From NCBI GenBank assembly GCA_965224285.1, contig OZ245043.1:3472001-3536000 (forward strand): a DNA stretch of 64,000 bases, in the 5' to 3' direction. The notes under the pieces were generated by a model that saw only the letters and a list, made by a program, of their open reading frames with translations, made no database searches and was not told where the DNA came from. The DNA comes from JAJCYK01 sp965224285 (GTDB lineage: Bacteria > Bacteroidota > Bacteroidia > Cytophagales > Cyclobacteriaceae). A program made the translations under genes and the position numbers. Shown piece after piece: positions 18,448 through 27,383 of this stretch (position 1 is the stretch's first letter; every line of letters begins with the position of its first letter).

Positions 18448-19896
18448 ATGAAAAAGTTAAGCTTTTATACCACAATCGCATTATTTCTCTTCTCTTGTGA
18501 AGATCAACTTGAGGAAGTTCCTCAGGATTTTATTTCCAATGTCAATTTTTGGCAAACTGAAGAAGATGTCCTATTAGCAATCAAGGGGATATATGAAGTG
18601 GATTTAATTGGTCCATTTAATGACCAGTTTCTGGAACTCCATAGCGATTTCGCCAAAGGCCGGGGCTCCTGGACATCCATCAGTAACTGGGATGCTCCTA
18701 TGGATAATACACATATTGACCGATCGGATCAGCGTTGGTATCGGCGCCTTTATCTAGCGATAAATCGGGCCAATGGAGTGCTGGATAATGTTCCGGATAT
18801 GGATATAGCCGAAGACCGAAAAAATCCCTTGATGGCAGAAGCCCGTTTCATGAGGGCCTGGAATTACTTCATGGGAGTAAGAATGTATGGACCAATACCT
18901 TTAAAACTAGAAGCAACCAAGGATTTAACTACCATCGATTCTCCCAGAACCCCGATTGCTGCTGTTTATGATGTTATCATTGAGGACTTGACTTTTGCTG
19001 AAACACATCTTCCGAACTCATTCGGAGCAGACACCAGGCGTCCTTCAAAATGGGCAGCCAAAATGGTGCTTGCTCAGGTTCATTTAACACTGGAAAACTG
19101 GTCTACTGCGGCATCCAAGGCTGAAGAAGTCATCAATAGTGGTGAGTTTGCCATAATTCCTGTTTCAGAACCGGATGATTTCTATGAAATTTTCGCCAAA
19201 CGTCCGACTACCGAGGATATAATGTCTATTCACTATTCTGCGACTCAACAAGATAGTTATATTAGGACGTTACATATGGGCAACATACCTGTATACAATG
19301 CCGGTTCAAGGGGTTTTTTCACTACTTTGCCAGTTACAACTACTATTATAGGGGATGCCTGGGATGATAATGACTTGCGAAAGAGTTTCAATTTGTATAC
19401 GGAATATGTTGACACAGATGGAAGTACTGTTTCTTTACCAGCGCAGTTTCCCATAATGTTCAAAAAGTATATTGCTAAACCAGACGGAACCCGGTCCAAC
19501 GCTCGCTATTATCTCCGTTTTAGTGAAAATTATCTGATTTACGCTGAGGCTGCAGCCATGGCTTCCGGATCTCCTACGGAGCAGGCATTGGAGTATTTGA
19601 ATATTGTAAGAAGAAGAGCGTATGGTTTTGACCCGTTCGCTCCCTCACCTGCGGATTATCCTGCAGGCATGAGTATTTCCGAATTTCGGGATGCAGTTAT
19701 TCTCGAACGAGCTTACGAGTTTATCAACGAACACCGCCGGTGGTTTGACTTAGTAAGAACTGGAACTGTTGAAGAAGCTATCGGAGCTGCATTTGGAGTA
19801 GTGGTTCACCCCAGCAGGTTGCTCTGGCCTATTCCACAGGATGAGATTAACAACAACGCCTTAATAAGCCAGTCTGATCAAAATCCCGGATACTAG
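18448..19896 (+). CDS. SusD-type glycan-binding outer membrane lipoprotein
   Basis: A 482-residue protein from the ATG at 18448; the 10-residue upstream extension from 18418 overlaps susC and lacks a signal. The lipobox LFSC follows a short hydrophobic stretch. The family pattern is clear: EEVPQDFISNVNFWQTEEDVLLAIKG at the N terminus, the TPR-like part (NPLMAEARFMRAWNYFMGVRMYG), and the C-terminal RagB/SusD region (AVILERAYEFINEHRRWFDLVRTG, LWPIPQDEINNN). It caps the SusC channel and sets glycan preference. Confidence 0.95.
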   Translation: MKKLSFYTTIALFLFSCEDQLEEVPQDFISNVNFWQTEEDVLLAIKGIYEVDLIGPFNDQFLELHSDFAKGRGSWTSISNWDAPMDNTHIDRSDQRWYRRLYLAINRANGVLDNVPDMDIAEDRKNPLMAEARFMRAWNYFMGVRMYGPIPLKLEATKDLTTIDSPRTPIAAVYDVIIEDLTFAETHLPNSFGADTRRPSKWAAKMVLAQVHLTLENWSTAASKAEEVINSGEFAIIPVSEPDDFYEIFAKRPTTEDIMSIHYSATQQDSYIRTLHMGNIPVYNAGSRGFFTTLPVTTTIIGDAWDDNDLRKSFNLYTEYVDTDGSTVSLPAQFPIMFKKYIAKPDGTRSNARYYLRFSENYLIYAEAAAMASGSPTEQALEYLNIVRRRAYGFDPFAPSPADYPAGMSISEFRDAVILERAYEFINEHRRWFDLVRTGTVEEAIGAAFGVVVHPSRLLWPIPQDEINNNALISQSDQNPGY

Positions 19897-19914
19897 AAAA
19901 TATAATGTATTTGA

Positions 19915-19939
19915 GGGGAACCGCTACCCGCGGTTCCCC
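19915..19939 (+). terminator. Strong hairpin after susD
   Basis: A perfect 10-bp stem (GGGGAACCGC / GCGGTTCCCC) with the 5-base loop TACCC starts 18 bases after the susD stop. It is followed by only a weak T run, so it may be a partial terminator or an mRNA-stabilising end that makes the susCD message more abundant than the genes downstream. Confidence 0.65.
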
Positions 19940-20032
19940 TGCTTTAAATACTGAACAGGCCAGAGGTTTTGACCCCGGGCTTGTAAAGCACTTTCAAGAA
20001 TAATTTTCACCATTATCATTACTTATTAACTA

Positions 20033-21253
20033 ATGAAGAAAAAAAATCAAGCTGTTCCAAAAGGGATTATATCTGCTCCAAACCGTCGTAAGTTTCTTAT
20101 AAACACTCTTTTAGCCGGAACTGGAGGGTTATTCTTGAGTTCATTCATGCCTTCGGTGGTTACCAGGGTATATACCAACAATGGGGTAAAAAGAAAGTTA
20201 AAACCGGAATTATATGATGACTGGTGGCTCATAGGGCCACCTCCACCTGTGAGTAAAGAGATTCCAGCCGAAATTCCGAAAACTGCCGAAGAAATCGAAA
20301 AAATTTGTGAAGCCTTTGGGATGTCAAAAGAAGATTGCCTCAAGTATGCAGATAAGGAGGCTAACAAGGAGTCACGCTTCGAGCCGGTAGACCATCATAT
20401 TTTTCAAGCTGATGATGGAAACTGGCACCTATGGGGTTGTGTCAGGGGTACTGGGTATGGCAGGATATTGTACCATTGGAAAGCTAAAAATTTGACCGAT
20501 AGCCCCTGGGAGAAGACAGGGGAATTTATCCGGTGTGACCCAGAAGTTGGGGAGTGTATTGATGACTGGAGAGGACAGGAGTGGATACAGTCTCCTTATA
20601 TAGTAAAGGAAAATGGCAAATATTATATGTTTTATGGCGGCCATAGTACCGGAAGAGATAGCTCAGGTGTACCCGCGGGAGGGATGAGTGAGGATATGTT
20701 TAAATCCGAATCTCAAATTTGCTTAATGATTTCGGACGATGGGCTCAAATGGGAACGTCATCTTTTCGAGGATGGACTGAGTCGCTTATTTATAGGTCCC
20801 GGGGAGACAAGGGATCCATCCCTTATAAAAGTAGATGATACTTGGTATATGTATTACGCCGGGTATGAAGGTGGAGACCTCAGAGGGCAAGGAGGAATAT
20901 TCATGAGAACCTCCAAGGATCTTATTCACTGGTCTGACTACAAGGTAGCCCATCGAGATCCTACTTTTGGACCTTCCAGTTGGGATCATGAATGCCCTCA
21001 CGTAGTATACAGAGAAGGTTATTTTTATTTATTTAGGACGGAAAGTTACTGGGAAGCAAGAACTTACGTTTATAGAAGCGATGATCCCAGAGATTTTGGC
21101 ACTAATGCAGAATCAGCTCAGGATTTGTATGTGGGACGGATAGCAATCGCGGCTCCGGAGATTTACCAAGCAGACGGAATTGAATATGTCTCTTCAAATC
21201 ACGATCCTGCAGCTGGAACCCAGATGTCACGCCTGAGATGGGTGCCGGCCTAA
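20033..21253 (+). CDS. Tat-exported five-bladed beta-propeller hydrolase, GH43/GH117-like (paralogue 1)
   Basis: A 406-residue protein. NRRKFLINTLLAG near residue 17 is a Tat-like signal. From residue about 115 the sequence has the blade pattern of GH43/GH32/GH117-type propellers: EPVDHHIFQADDGNWHLWG, QSPYIVKENGKYYMFYGG, ETRDPSLIKVDDTWYMYYAG, HECPHVVYREGYFYLFRTE. The Asp in TRDPSL and the Glu in HECPHV are candidate active-site acids. It is about half identical to the product of the next gene. The most likely role is an exo-acting glycosidase trimming oligosaccharides in the periplasm or outside; the substrate is not deducible. It lies in the box-4 unit after the susD hairpin. Confidence 0.75.
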   Translation: MKKKNQAVPKGIISAPNRRKFLINTLLAGTGGLFLSSFMPSVVTRVYTNNGVKRKLKPELYDDWWLIGPPPPVSKEIPAEIPKTAEEIEKICEAFGMSKEDCLKYADKEANKESRFEPVDHHIFQADDGNWHLWGCVRGTGYGRILYHWKAKNLTDSPWEKTGEFIRCDPEVGECIDDWRGQEWIQSPYIVKENGKYYMFYGGHSTGRDSSGVPAGGMSEDMFKSESQICLMISDDGLKWERHLFEDGLSRLFIGPGETRDPSLIKVDDTWYMYYAGYEGGDLRGQGGIFMRTSKDLIHWSDYKVAHRDPTFGPSSWDHECPHVVYREGYFYLFRTESYWEARTYVYRSDDPRDFGTNAESAQDLYVGRIAIAAPEIYQADGIEYVSSNHDPAAGTQMSRLRWVPA

Positions 21254-21286
21254 TGAAATTCCGGGATTTACATTATTCAATTTAGC

Positions 21287-22468
21287 ATGAGCGGTTATCA
21301 ATGTCACACCGACAGACGCAAGTTTATTAAGTCAAGCTTCTTGTTGGGCTTGAGCCCTTTTTTTGGTTATAACCAAGTTCCCGTAAAGAACAATAAAGAA
21401 TACGGCGTTAAACAAAAGTTACGTCCCAAAATAGCAAGTGAATGGTGGTTGATCGGGTCAGCACCGGCTGACCTTTTCCCCGCATCACATGACGAGATAA
21501 AAATGTTGGTGGCTCATCGCAGGAGACTGAGCGAAAGAACAGACCGGCAATACGATGACTATGGAGAGATACTGACCAATAGGTTGAGTAAAATTGAACC
21601 GGTAGACCACCATATATTCAAAGGCCAGGATGGTTATTGGCATCTTTGGGGCTGTGTTCGCAATACTGAGGTAGGGCGTGTTTTATACCATTGGCGAGCA
21701 AGGGACCTTGAGGAAAGCCTTTGGGAAGAAACGGGTGAGGTACTGCGTTGTGATTATAAAGCGGGTGAATGTATTGATGACTGGTACGGGCAAGAATGGA
21801 TGCAGTCCCCTTACTTTGTCGAGGAAAATGGTATTTATTATATGTTTTATGGCGGCCACAGTACTGGATTTGATATTAACGGAAATCCGGTCAAGGGCAA
21901 CCCCCCATCAAAAAATATGAGGAGTGTGGAATCTCAAATTTGTTTGATGACTTCTAAAAATGGGGTTAATTGGACCAGATATAAGAACAAAAAAGGATTC
22001 AGCCGGGTATTTGTTGGCCCCGGTCAAACCAGAGATCCTTGCTTGATAAAAATTGATAGTCTATGGTATATGTATTATGCCGGGCACCAGCAAGATCCTT
22101 ACAACGGTGGGATATATTTACGAACCTCCAGAGATCTGACCAACTGGTCTGATTTTAGACTGGTACATCACGATGGCACCTTCGGGGAAACTACATGGGA
22201 ACACGAATGTCCTCATGTTGTACAGCGGGCCGGTTACTATTACCTGTTGGTCACTGAGGATTATAATGATGCCAGAACCCATGTTTATCGAAGTGAAGAT
22301 CCCATGGATTTTGGACTTACAACTAAAGAATCACAGAAAATCTATGTGGGGATCCTAGAAGCAGGTGCCCCTGAAATTTATCAGGTTGATGGGAAGGAAT
22401 ATGTTTCGTCCAATCATAATCCTCCCCTGGGGACTCAGATGGCACGTTTGGAATGGGACCCCGTTTAA
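21287..22468 (+). CDS. Tat-exported five-bladed beta-propeller hydrolase, GH43/GH117-like (paralogue 2)
   Basis: A 393-residue tandem paralogue of the preceding gene, 33 bases downstream. TDRRKFIKSSFLLG is a Tat-like signal. The same blades are present (EPVDHHIFKGQDGYWHLWG, QSPYFVEENGIYYMFYGG, QTRDPCLIKIDSLWYMYYAG, HECPHVVQRAGYYYLLVTE), including the Asp and Glu candidates. The N-terminal 100 residues differ most from paralogue 1. Tandem duplication followed by divergence suggests two related linkages or decorations on one glycan. Confidence 0.75.
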   Translation: MSGYQCHTDRRKFIKSSFLLGLSPFFGYNQVPVKNNKEYGVKQKLRPKIASEWWLIGSAPADLFPASHDEIKMLVAHRRRLSERTDRQYDDYGEILTNRLSKIEPVDHHIFKGQDGYWHLWGCVRNTEVGRVLYHWRARDLEESLWEETGEVLRCDYKAGECIDDWYGQEWMQSPYFVEENGIYYMFYGGHSTGFDINGNPVKGNPPSKNMRSVESQICLMTSKNGVNWTRYKNKKGFSRVFVGPGQTRDPCLIKIDSLWYMYYAGHQQDPYNGGIYLRTSRDLTNWSDFRLVHHDGTFGETTWEHECPHVVQRAGYYYLLVTEDYNDARTHVYRSEDPMDFGLTTKESQKIYVGILEAGAPEIYQVDGKEYVSSNHNPPLGTQMARLEWDPV

Positions 22469-22525
22469 CTTAATTGATATGAAATCAGCAGAATGTATTT
22501 GTATAGCAGTAGTCAGTTATAAAAT

Positions 22526-25500
22526 ATGATCTCATATCCTATTGCAAGGGGATTAGTTATTGGAGTTACCATTTCCTTTTACTTAAGCGGCTGTGGGCCG
22601 AAAATAGAAAAATATTCCACATCTCAAGAGGAATTCAGCAAAAACATCCGAGCGACTGAGGCCAGGACACCAGCTGAGGAAATGGCTGGTTTTATTTTGC
22701 CCGAGGGCTTTGAGATTGAACTTTTTGCTTCGGAACCAGATATAGGTAAGCCAATGAACCTGGCATTTGACGCCAAGGGAAGACTTTGGGTTACTCAATC
22801 CAATGAGTATCCGTTTCCCAACGAAAGGGGAAATGACAAATTAACCATTCTGGAAGACACAAATGGGGATGGTCAGGCAGATGAATTTACGGTTTTCGCC
22901 GATTCATTAAATATTCCTATAGGAATAACTCCAGTAAAAGATGGAGCCATTGCTTTCAGTATTCCTTATGTATACCATCTGATTGATAACGATGGTGATG
23001 ATCACGTGGATGAGCGCAAGATCCTTTTGAGTGGATTCGAATTTGAAGATACTCATGGGATGATCAATAATTTCGTTCGCGGACTGGATGGTTGGGTACA
23101 TGCCGATCATGGATATAAGAACACATCAAAGGTGGTAGGAGTCAATTCTAATGATACCATAGCCATGACATCAGGTAATACTTTTAGATTCTTACCAACT
23201 GGTAAAAAAGTGGAGCTGACTACAACCGGCAGGGTTAATCCATTTGGATTTGCTTATGATCCAATGGGATATATGTACGGGGTGGACTGTCACAGTAGTC
23301 CCATTTATCAACTTATAAGAGGGGGTGACTATCCACATTTTGGTAAAATCCCTACCGGAATTGGATTTGCTCCGGCAATGATGAATCACGAGTACGGATC
23401 TACTGCCCTTGCGGGATTGGAGTACTATGCTGCCAACAAATTTCCACGGGAATTTCAAAACAACTTTTTTGTCGGAGATGTGGTGTTAAGCCGTGTGCTC
23501 CGAAATTCCATGGAATTTACAGGATCTACTCCAGTGGTTAAACAAGAGCCTGATTTTATTTTTAGCAATGACCCCTGGTTTCGTCCGGTGGATGTAAAAA
23601 TGGGTCCTGATGGAGCGCTTTATGTGGCGGATTTTTACAACCGGATTATCGGCCATTATGAAGTGCCTCTTAACCATCCTGGAAGAGATCGTCATCGAGG
23701 CAGGATCTGGCGAATCACCTACAAAGACAAGGGAACTCAATTTAAAGCCCGGGATTGGACTAAGGAGAATTTGGAAGATTTACTTGTTGGTTTATCAGAT
23801 CCAAATCTGGCAGTTAGGATGTTAATATCTGATCACATTGTAGATCATTATGGAAAGGGAGCCATCCCGTCTATATCGGAATTAATACAATCTAGTGAAG
23901 TTACTGAATATCAGGTGATCCATGGTTTGTGGATTTTATTTCGCTTGAATTCTGTCCCAGTTGAAGAGCTTGCAGAAATCGTTCTGAATTCCGGAACCAA
24001 CATCAAAATACATGCATTGAAAATTATTTTTGAGTATGAGGAGCTTCCAGAGGCATTATTAAATGTTGTCATCAAATCCTTGAATGATTCAAATCCACAT
24101 GTACGGCGGGCTGCGGTCATGGTGATCGGTAAACATCCCAATTCAAACCAAATTAATGAGTTACTGGCCCTTATTAAAAAGACTCCCACTGAAGATTCAC
24201 ACCTTTATTATAGCATTCGTCAGGCATTACGAGATCAACTGAGGGATAAGGAAGTCATGAATTTTGCAAGTAAGATTGAGTGGCAGGAAATGGATTCTCG
24301 GTTGGTTGCAAATATACTCGTGGGTGTGAATTCTGAATTGGCGGCACTGGCTCTTTTGAGACATCTTCAACTTTACCAGGAATCAAGCACCAACCTTATT
24401 ACCTATGTCCGTCATTTAGCGCGTTATCTTCCTTTTGATAAAATAAGCCAATTGGTTAAGATTTCCCAGAAGTCAGCAGGAAACGACCTTGACCTCAATT
24501 ATACCCTGTTCACCTCTCTTCAGGAAGGATTAGCCCAACGAGGGCAAGAAATGACTAGCAATGGCAAAAAATGGGGTGTTACCTTAGCAGAAGGATTTTT
24601 AATGATTGAGTCTCCGGATTGGAAAGTAGTTCCATATAAAGATCTTCCCTACACTGAGAATTCCTGGGGCTTAAAGGATATTAAAGCGACTGACCAGCTA
24701 GATACTACCAGAATATTAACCAGTGATCCTGAAGGATCAGGATTGCACACCAGTATCTTACAATCTCCACATTTTTCCGTGCCAACGGAAATGAGATTTT
24801 ATTTGTTCGGACACAAGAAAGATCCCCTGGAAGGAGAGGATCCTTCCCCAATCAGAAATAAGGTTCAGCTGAGATTATCGAAAACAAATGAAGTTATAGC
24901 TGAAGAAAAAATCACCGGAGAATGGATCGCCAAAGAAATACAGTGGAAATTAGGAAACCATAAAGGTAAGCAAGCTTACTTATCAGTGGTGGACGGCTCT
25001 GCTACAAAACGGGAATACATTGGGATAGGTAACCTGGACCCTAATTTGATGCTCTTACCTGAAAAAGATCCCTCTCAAATAGCTTCTAGGCAAATTTTTG
25101 CTTGTAAAATTGCTAGGGATTTTCAGGTAAAGTCTTTGGCACCTTTGCTTGAGAGACTGGCTGAAACCCAAACTGCGGATATTTATGCCAGGACCAGGGC
25201 TTTGGATGCTTTGCTAGTAGTTGCACCGGATAAAGGACACTCTCTTTCTGAGAAAATTCTAATAGATGAAGGCGAACCTCTGTTATTGAAAGAACAAGTG
25301 GCGATTTCCCTCGGGGAGGTTTCTTCGGCAAAAAGTCACCAGATCCTGGTAAGGGCATTGCCAAATTTTAGTTATACAACTCAAAAGGAGATCGCCTTAG
25401 CGCTTGTAAAAACCCCGGCAGGGGTCGATGAGTTATTTGAAGCTGTAAAAAGTGAGGTAGTGGCTCCCGGACTACTGCTTGAGCGCCAGCTTAAAGAACG

Positions 25501-26032
25501 ATTAGAGTTGGTTATGCGGGAGGACCAAAAGGCTCAATTCACAGAAATCACTTTCAACAAAGAGCCACCGTCAAAAGAGATTCAGGCATTAATTGATCAA
25601 CGATTATCGGAGTACTCATCAGAGAATACCTCAATTGCCGAGGGTAATAGGGTATTCAATCAAACATGTTTGCCTTGTCATGAAGTTAGTGAACAAGGGG
25701 GTACCATTGGTCCTCAATTGGATGGTATTGGGAATTGGGGGGAAAGTGCCTTGGCTGAAAAAATTCTAGATCCGAATCGCAATATTTCCAAAGCGTTTGT
25801 TACTTATACCATCAAGCTAAAAAACGGGAATATCCAAACAGGATTATTCCGGAGGGTAGAGGGTAATTTAGTAGTTTTTGCCAATGCAGCAGGTGGAGAA
25901 TTTACTATTCCCAGTAACCAAATTCAGGAGCAAAACCCCAATCCTTATACCTTGATGCCTGATCATTTTGGGGAAACACTTTCTCAGGAAGATTTCAATG
26001 CTTTGCTAACCTACTTGTTAAGCCTTAAATAA
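22526..26032 (+). CDS. PVC-type heme-binding protein: beta-propeller dehydrogenase-like domain, HEAT repeats, cytochrome c
   Basis: A 1168-residue lipoprotein (lipobox YLSGC near residue 23). Residues about 55-400 form the membrane-bound dehydrogenase-type six-bladed propeller (PEGFEIELFASEPDIGKPMN, DAKGRLWVTQSNEYPFP, RGLDGWVHADHGY, GPDGALYVADFYNRIIGHYE, HPGRDRHRGRIWRI). HEAT-like helices follow from about 430 to 560 and again around 900-990, separated by a beta-rich part. The C terminus is a cytochrome c domain with CLPCH at residues 1048-1052 and an IGPQLDGIG loop. Such proteins probably pass electrons from sugar oxidation to the chain; the substrate is unknown. It sits in the susCD unit, 58 bases after the second propeller hydrolase. 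Confidence 0.88.
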   Translation: MISYPIARGLVIGVTISFYLSGCGPKIEKYSTSQEEFSKNIRATEARTPAEEMAGFILPEGFEIELFASEPDIGKPMNLAFDAKGRLWVTQSNEYPFPNERGNDKLTILEDTNGDGQADEFTVFADSLNIPIGITPVKDGAIAFSIPYVYHLIDNDGDDHVDERKILLSGFEFEDTHGMINNFVRGLDGWVHADHGYKNTSKVVGVNSNDTIAMTSGNTFRFLPTGKKVELTTTGRVNPFGFAYDPMGYMYGVDCHSSPIYQLIRGGDYPHFGKIPTGIGFAPAMMNHEYGSTALAGLEYYAANKFPREFQNNFFVGDVVLSRVLRNSMEFTGSTPVVKQEPDFIFSNDPWFRPVDVKMGPDGALYVADFYNRIIGHYEVPLNHPGRDRHRGRIWRITYKDKGTQFKARDWTKENLEDLLVGLSDPNLAVRMLISDHIVDHYGKGAIPSISELIQSSEVTEYQVIHGLWILFRLNSVPVEELAEIVLNSGTNIKIHALKIIFEYEELPEALLNVVIKSLNDSNPHVRRAAVMVIGKHPNSNQINELLALIKKTPTEDSHLYYSIRQALRDQLRDKEVMNFASKIEWQEMDSRLVANILVGVNSELAALALLRHLQLYQESSTNLITYVRHLARYLPFDKISQLVKISQKSAGNDLDLNYTLFTSLQEGLAQRGQEMTSNGKKWGVTLAEGFLMIESPDWKVVPYKDLPYTENSWGLKDIKATDQLDTTRILTSDPEGSGLHTSILQSPHFSVPTEMRFYLFGHKKDPLEGEDPSPIRNKVQLRLSKTNEVIAEEKITGEWIAKEIQWKLGNHKGKQAYLSVVDGSATKREYIGIGNLDPNLMLLPEKDPSQIASRQIFACKIARDFQVKSLAPLLERLAETQTADIYARTRALDALLVVAPDKGHSLSEKILIDEGEPLLLKEQVAISLGEVSSAKSHQILVRALPNFSYTTQKEIALALVKTPAGVDELFEAVKSEVVAPGLLLERQLKERLELVMREDQKAQFTEITFNKEPPSKEIQALIDQRLSEYSSENTSIAEGNRVFNQTCLPCHEVSEQGGTIGPQLDGIGNWGESALAEKILDPNRNISKAFVTYTIKLKNGNIQTGLFRRVEGNLVVFANAAGGEFTIPSNQIQEQNPNPYTLMPDHFGETLSQEDFNALLTYLLSLK

Positions 26033-26039
26033 AAGCCAA

Positions 26040-27245
26040 ATGACAAATAAGGAATTTAGTGGAAAACGCATTTTAAAATTGCATTACCGGAACATAGTCA
26101 GCTTTTTGGTTTTCATCTATATCATCCCCAATTCTCTTTTTAGTCAGGAAAAAGCAGTTACATTTAAGAAGCACATTCTTCATACTGAGTTCATTTCAGA
26201 GGGAGTGACTGCAGGGGATGTAAACCAAGATGGAAAAATTGATATTTTGGCCGGTCCCTACTGGTTCGAAGCCCCTGATTGGAATAAGCATGAAATATTT
26301 TCTGTTCAGGTCTTTTATCCCAGAAAAGGCTATAGCAACTCCATGCTAAATTTTGCTATGGATGTCAACCTCGATGGTTGGGTAGATCTTATAAGAATTG
26401 ATTTTCCGGGTAAAGCGGCGTACTGGCATGAAAACCCCAAAAATAAAGATGGACATTGGAACCTGCATACAATTTATGAAAAAGTAGGTAATGAATCTCC
26501 ACATTTCGTGGATGTTGATGGAGATGGCCGGAAGGATCTTTTATGCGGGGACCCTGAAGTTAATCAAATGATTTGGTTGAAAGCTCCTACCAAAACAGGG
26601 GGAACTGAATGGGAAAAATTCACCATTAGCAAAGAAGGTGTGGAAGGTACAAAAAGATTTGCCCATGGACTGGGATTTGGAGATATAAACGGAGATGGTA
26701 AAAATGATGTTTTCATAAAACAGGGATGGTGGGAGGGACCTACTGATCCAACCCAGCCTAATTGGAAATTTCACCCCGAAGATTTTGGTGAGGATTGTGC
26801 CCAAATGTATACCTTAGATATTGATGAGGATGGCGACAATGATATCATATCTTCATCAGCTCACTACAGTGGCTTCTGGTGGCACGAACAGAAGAACCAA
26901 CAAGGTGATAAGGTACAGTGGGATCGGCATATTATCACTCAGACCATAGCCGAAACCCATGCCCTGTCACTAAGCGATGTAAATAATGATGGCAGGCTAG
27001 ATTTTATTACAGGAAATCGTTACTATGCCCACAACTCGGAAGACCCTGCGGATCATGGGCCACCGGTAATTAGCTGGTTTGAATACGCACCCGATAAAAA
27101 GCCCCATCCAAAATGGACTGCATATCCTATTGATGATCAGTCCGGAGTTGGATTAAACATACATGCTCAGGATATAACAGGTGACAACCTGTTAGATATT
27201 ATGATTGCCAATAAAAGAGGTGTTTTCTTTTTTGAGCAAAAATAA
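26040..27245 (+). CDS. Secreted FG-GAP/VCBS repeat protein (1)
   Basis: A 401-residue protein with a signal segment at about residues 18-35 (VSFLVFIYIIPNSLFSQ). The rest is an integrin-alpha-like propeller with Ca-binding loops: GDVNQDGKIDILAGPYWFEAP, DVNLDGWVDLIR, DVDGDGRKDLLCG, DINGDGKNDVFI, DIDEDGDNDIISS, DVNNDGRLDFITG. It starts 7 bases after the heme protein and closes the box-4 unit. These proteins are usually carbohydrate- or protein-binding or lyase-like propellers; no catalytic residues are evident. It is a paralogue of the next gene, about 55 percent identical by eye. Confidence 0.82.
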   Translation: MTNKEFSGKRILKLHYRNIVSFLVFIYIIPNSLFSQEKAVTFKKHILHTEFISEGVTAGDVNQDGKIDILAGPYWFEAPDWNKHEIFSVQVFYPRKGYSNSMLNFAMDVNLDGWVDLIRIDFPGKAAYWHENPKNKDGHWNLHTIYEKVGNESPHFVDVDGDGRKDLLCGDPEVNQMIWLKAPTKTGGTEWEKFTISKEGVEGTKRFAHGLGFGDINGDGKNDVFIKQGWWEGPTDPTQPNWKFHPEDFGEDCAQMYTLDIDEDGDNDIISSSAHYSGFWWHEQKNQQGDKVQWDRHIITQTIAETHALSLSDVNNDGRLDFITGNRYYAHNSEDPADHGPPVISWFEYAPDKKPHPKWTAYPIDDQSGVGLNIHAQDITGDNLLDIMIANKRGVFFFEQK

Positions 27246-27296
27246 TTGTTGCCTTCTTAAAGAATACCTAGGTGGATTAGTTGGAATGCGATATTA

Positions 27297-27361
27297 GCTA
27301 AAATACTTTAGGTAATGGCTAATAATCTTGAATCAACCCAAGCTTGAACTTGCTACATTTG
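27297..27361 (+). promoter_or_regulatory. AraC-type direct-repeat box 5 and -7 element, upstream of second FG-GAP gene
   Basis: GCTAA at 27297 and GCTAA at 27318 are 21 bp apart; a perfect TACATTTG -7 element at 27354-27361 starts 36 bp after the second half-site. The start codon follows 22 bases later. Confidence 0.8.
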
Positions 27362-27383
27362 GTATGATTCCAATGATCATAAA

